A DNA stretch of 22,657 nt from Dipetalonema caudispina. Taxonomy: Eukaryota > Nematoda > Chromadorea > Rhabditida > Onchocercidae. Below are positions 20,933-22,657 of the stretch, piece after piece. Location of the stretch: contig JABVXV010000599.1 in the NCBI GenBank assembly GCA_013365325.1, positions 1 to 22,657 on the forward strand, written 5' to 3'. The translations under genes and the position numbers were made by a program. A model generated the notes under the pieces. It saw nothing but the letters and a program-made list of their open reading frames with translations. It searched no databases and was not told the origin of the DNA. Numbering within the stretch: the first letter of the stretch is position 1; the number at the start of each line of letters is the position of its first letter.

Positions 20933-20962
20933 TTACCTTTGACCTCGAACATTACCTCACCT
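20933..20962. promoter_or_regulatory. Cluster of nuclear-receptor half-sites, near-perfect DR1
   Basis: TTACCTTTGACCT (20933-20945) matches the DR1 consensus TGACCTTTGACCT at 12 of 13 positions. TTACCT (20952-20957) and TCACCT (20957-20962) follow, giving four TNACCT half-sites in 30 bp. Nematodes have large nuclear receptor families, so several could bind. The same bases on the minus strand form a 31-nt segment (20967-20937) bounded by TTCTTTTAG and GTAAGT and holding an ATG, so an exon is the rival reading. Confidence 0.35.
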
Positions 20963-20999
20963 CCTGTCTAAAAGAACTATAACCTAAACAAGCTCAACA

Positions 21000-22140
21000 T
21001 TGCAAAATTTATCACATTAATATATTTTTAATACAATACAACATATAAGATCATATTTGTGAAGTATTAATAATATATGATATAAGTACTATGACAAGAT
21101 CTATTAAAAACATTATAAAGCAATTTTCTATGTAAAAAATTTTAAGAAAAAATTTTTAACAAAATTCAAGAAACAAAACAAGAAGCATTTGAGGATACAA
21201 TTTGAAGAGGGATAATTTTATTGTACATGAAACCAACACTGACATAGTTTACAAGAATTTTCATTAAAAATTTTGCAAATATCATATCTTATAATAAAGT
21301 AAGTTTAAAAACTTGATTTTCACTATTCATAAACTTTTGAAATTTCAATATTTTTACAATTTCCCAGAAGATAGGAGTCTGATACTTATAATTTTATCAT
21401 TTAGTTTAGCATGTTGTGATAGAAAATTATCAAAAAAGAATGAATCATATTGTTATAATATTTGCATCAACATGAATACAACCAAAATGGTAACATGAAG
21501 ATGAAACAGGCCAAAATATTAGTGAAAAATAAGGAAAAACGGTGGTATGAAATAGGAATTTTTTGAAATGGATAAAATGTCATAATTATCAATGAAGAAA
21601 TTGAAATTACAAGTGAAGTGATTATAAAGTGTTAATAATAATCAATCACCTAAGCGAAAAATCTCGAATTTAATATATAAGAATTTAAACGTAGTAGAGA
21701 TGATTTGAGAGATAAATTTCGTATGTATGAAAGTATCTTGTTTCAATTTCATATAAAAATATAGTTCAAAAAAAGAAAAGAAATAAATGACACCATGAAA
21801 TTTGAAGTCATTTGATTTAATCATTCAATTCATTATGCTATCGATTATCTTTACACTTTAGTTTGGAATATTAGAATGTCGTAAGATCGTTCCAATTTAC
21901 TCATATCATACAAAATTACAGTTCCTGCATGAATCAATAAATTAAAAGTAATAAGAAAATACAAATTTTAAGTAATTTTTTCTAAAAATATTTAATTTCT
22001 AAAGTTAAATTGGCAGCAAAAAAATTACAATAGCAGCAGTTAGAAAAGAGAAAATAAATACATTTAATATCAAAAATAATTAATTCAGTAATTTACAAAC
22101 TGAAAAATGATTTCGTATGTCGTTTTTTTTCTCATTTAAA
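21000..22140. other. AT-rich DNA with no gene recognised
   Basis: Short frames only (21313-21498 plus, 21824-21642 minus), with no domain. Confidence 0.6.
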
Positions 22141-22314
22141 AAGTCTTCGACAAATGTGTGATTTTTTTTCTCTGTCCACTAAAGATAGAAAGAACTGATA
22201 GATAAAGTCATTTGCCAATAGAAAAAAGAAAAAAAAAAAGTTCACTAACTTCTCAATGATTGCGTTGATCAATTTTGCTGACAAAATGCTTTCCATTTGC
22301 TATCAAACATTTAA

Positions 22315-22349
22315 TTTTCTCCCTTTTAACATTTTGGGAGAGAAAAAAT
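22315..22349. repeat. Hairpin TCTCCC/GGGAGA with 12-nt loop
   Basis: TCTCCC (22318-22323) pairs with GGGAGA (22336-22341), and the flanking T and A runs extend the stem past one bulged G. It resembles a small stem-loop; no function can be assigned. Confidence 0.6.
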
Positions 22350-22375
22350 AACGCTTCAATTCACTGAACTATTTT

Positions 22376-22413
22376 TCCGACATTCAATCGACAAATGATA
22401 ATGTTTTGTCGGA
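22376..22413. repeat. Two alternative inverted-repeat pairings sharing one arm
   Basis: TCCGACA (22376-22382) pairs with TGTCGGA (22407-22413). CGACAAA (22389-22395) pairs with the overlapping TTTGTCG. The two stems exclude each other. TCGACAAATG also occurs at 22147-22156. Confidence 0.6.
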
Positions 22414-22540
22414 CATACATTTTGGTTTGTTTTACGCTACAAATTTTAAAATAGTAATCAGATAATTAAATTAAATTCCAGTGATAATTAAATAATTAAA
22501 TTGCTCTTCAGCTTGTTAGTATTACCATTATTTTACTATC

Positions 22541-22657
<117 letters not shown>

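Overview
The window looks like AT-rich nuclear DNA from a small animal, most likely a nematode and possibly a filarial-type (spirurid) worm. The grounds are GT..AG introns with short T-rich acceptors ending in TTTTTAG, TTTAG or TATAG, very AT-rich non-coding DNA full of A/T tracts and AAT/ATT microsatellites, and one Bar-class homeobox gene. After its homeodomain that gene carries a [11 protein letters not shown] stretch that I associate with nematode CEH-30/CEH-31 proteins. The species call is inference. I see no rRNA, tRNA, CRISPR array, bacterial operon or intact transposon.

The one well-supported gene lies on the minus strand between 6712 and 2324. It has four exons whose phases fit exactly: 6712-6478, 4492-4350, 4259-4144 and 2801-2324. 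The joined frame is 972 nt and encodes 323 residues. The protein has an N-terminal FxIxxIL (eh1/FIL-type) repressor motif, a complete 60-residue homeodomain with Trp48, Tyr49, Gln50 and Asn51, and a Ser/Pro/Thr-rich C-terminal tail. The exon carrying the first in-frame ATG starts directly after an AG acceptor with a 6-nt leader. This suggests either SL trans-splicing or a further short exon; a phase-compatible candidate sits at 7030-7016.

Layout: 1-2323 is the 3' flank, starting in an (AAT)n microsatellite. 2324-6718 is the homeobox gene; its third intron contains two successive inverted repeats, one of them a G-rich/C-rich pair with strong G-quadruplex potential. 6719-22657 is about 16 kb without a convincing gene. 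It holds A/T tracts, microsatellites, hairpins and several GC-richer islands (about 7790-7990, 9110-9445, 13800-13990, 15700-15830, 20600-20990). These islands carry clustered transcription-factor-like motifs or weak exon-like pieces. The simplest reading is a developmental regulator with a large upstream regulatory domain. The sequence ends in (ATT)n, so both ends sit in microsatellites, as expected for a contig broken by assembly at repeats.

I found no clearly new multi-gene system. The most interesting items are the intronic G4/hairpin element, a near-perfect 59-nt RNA-type hairpin at 11700-11758, the motif-dense island at 13801-13990, a run of four nuclear-receptor half-sites at 20933-20962, and the candidate upstream exons.
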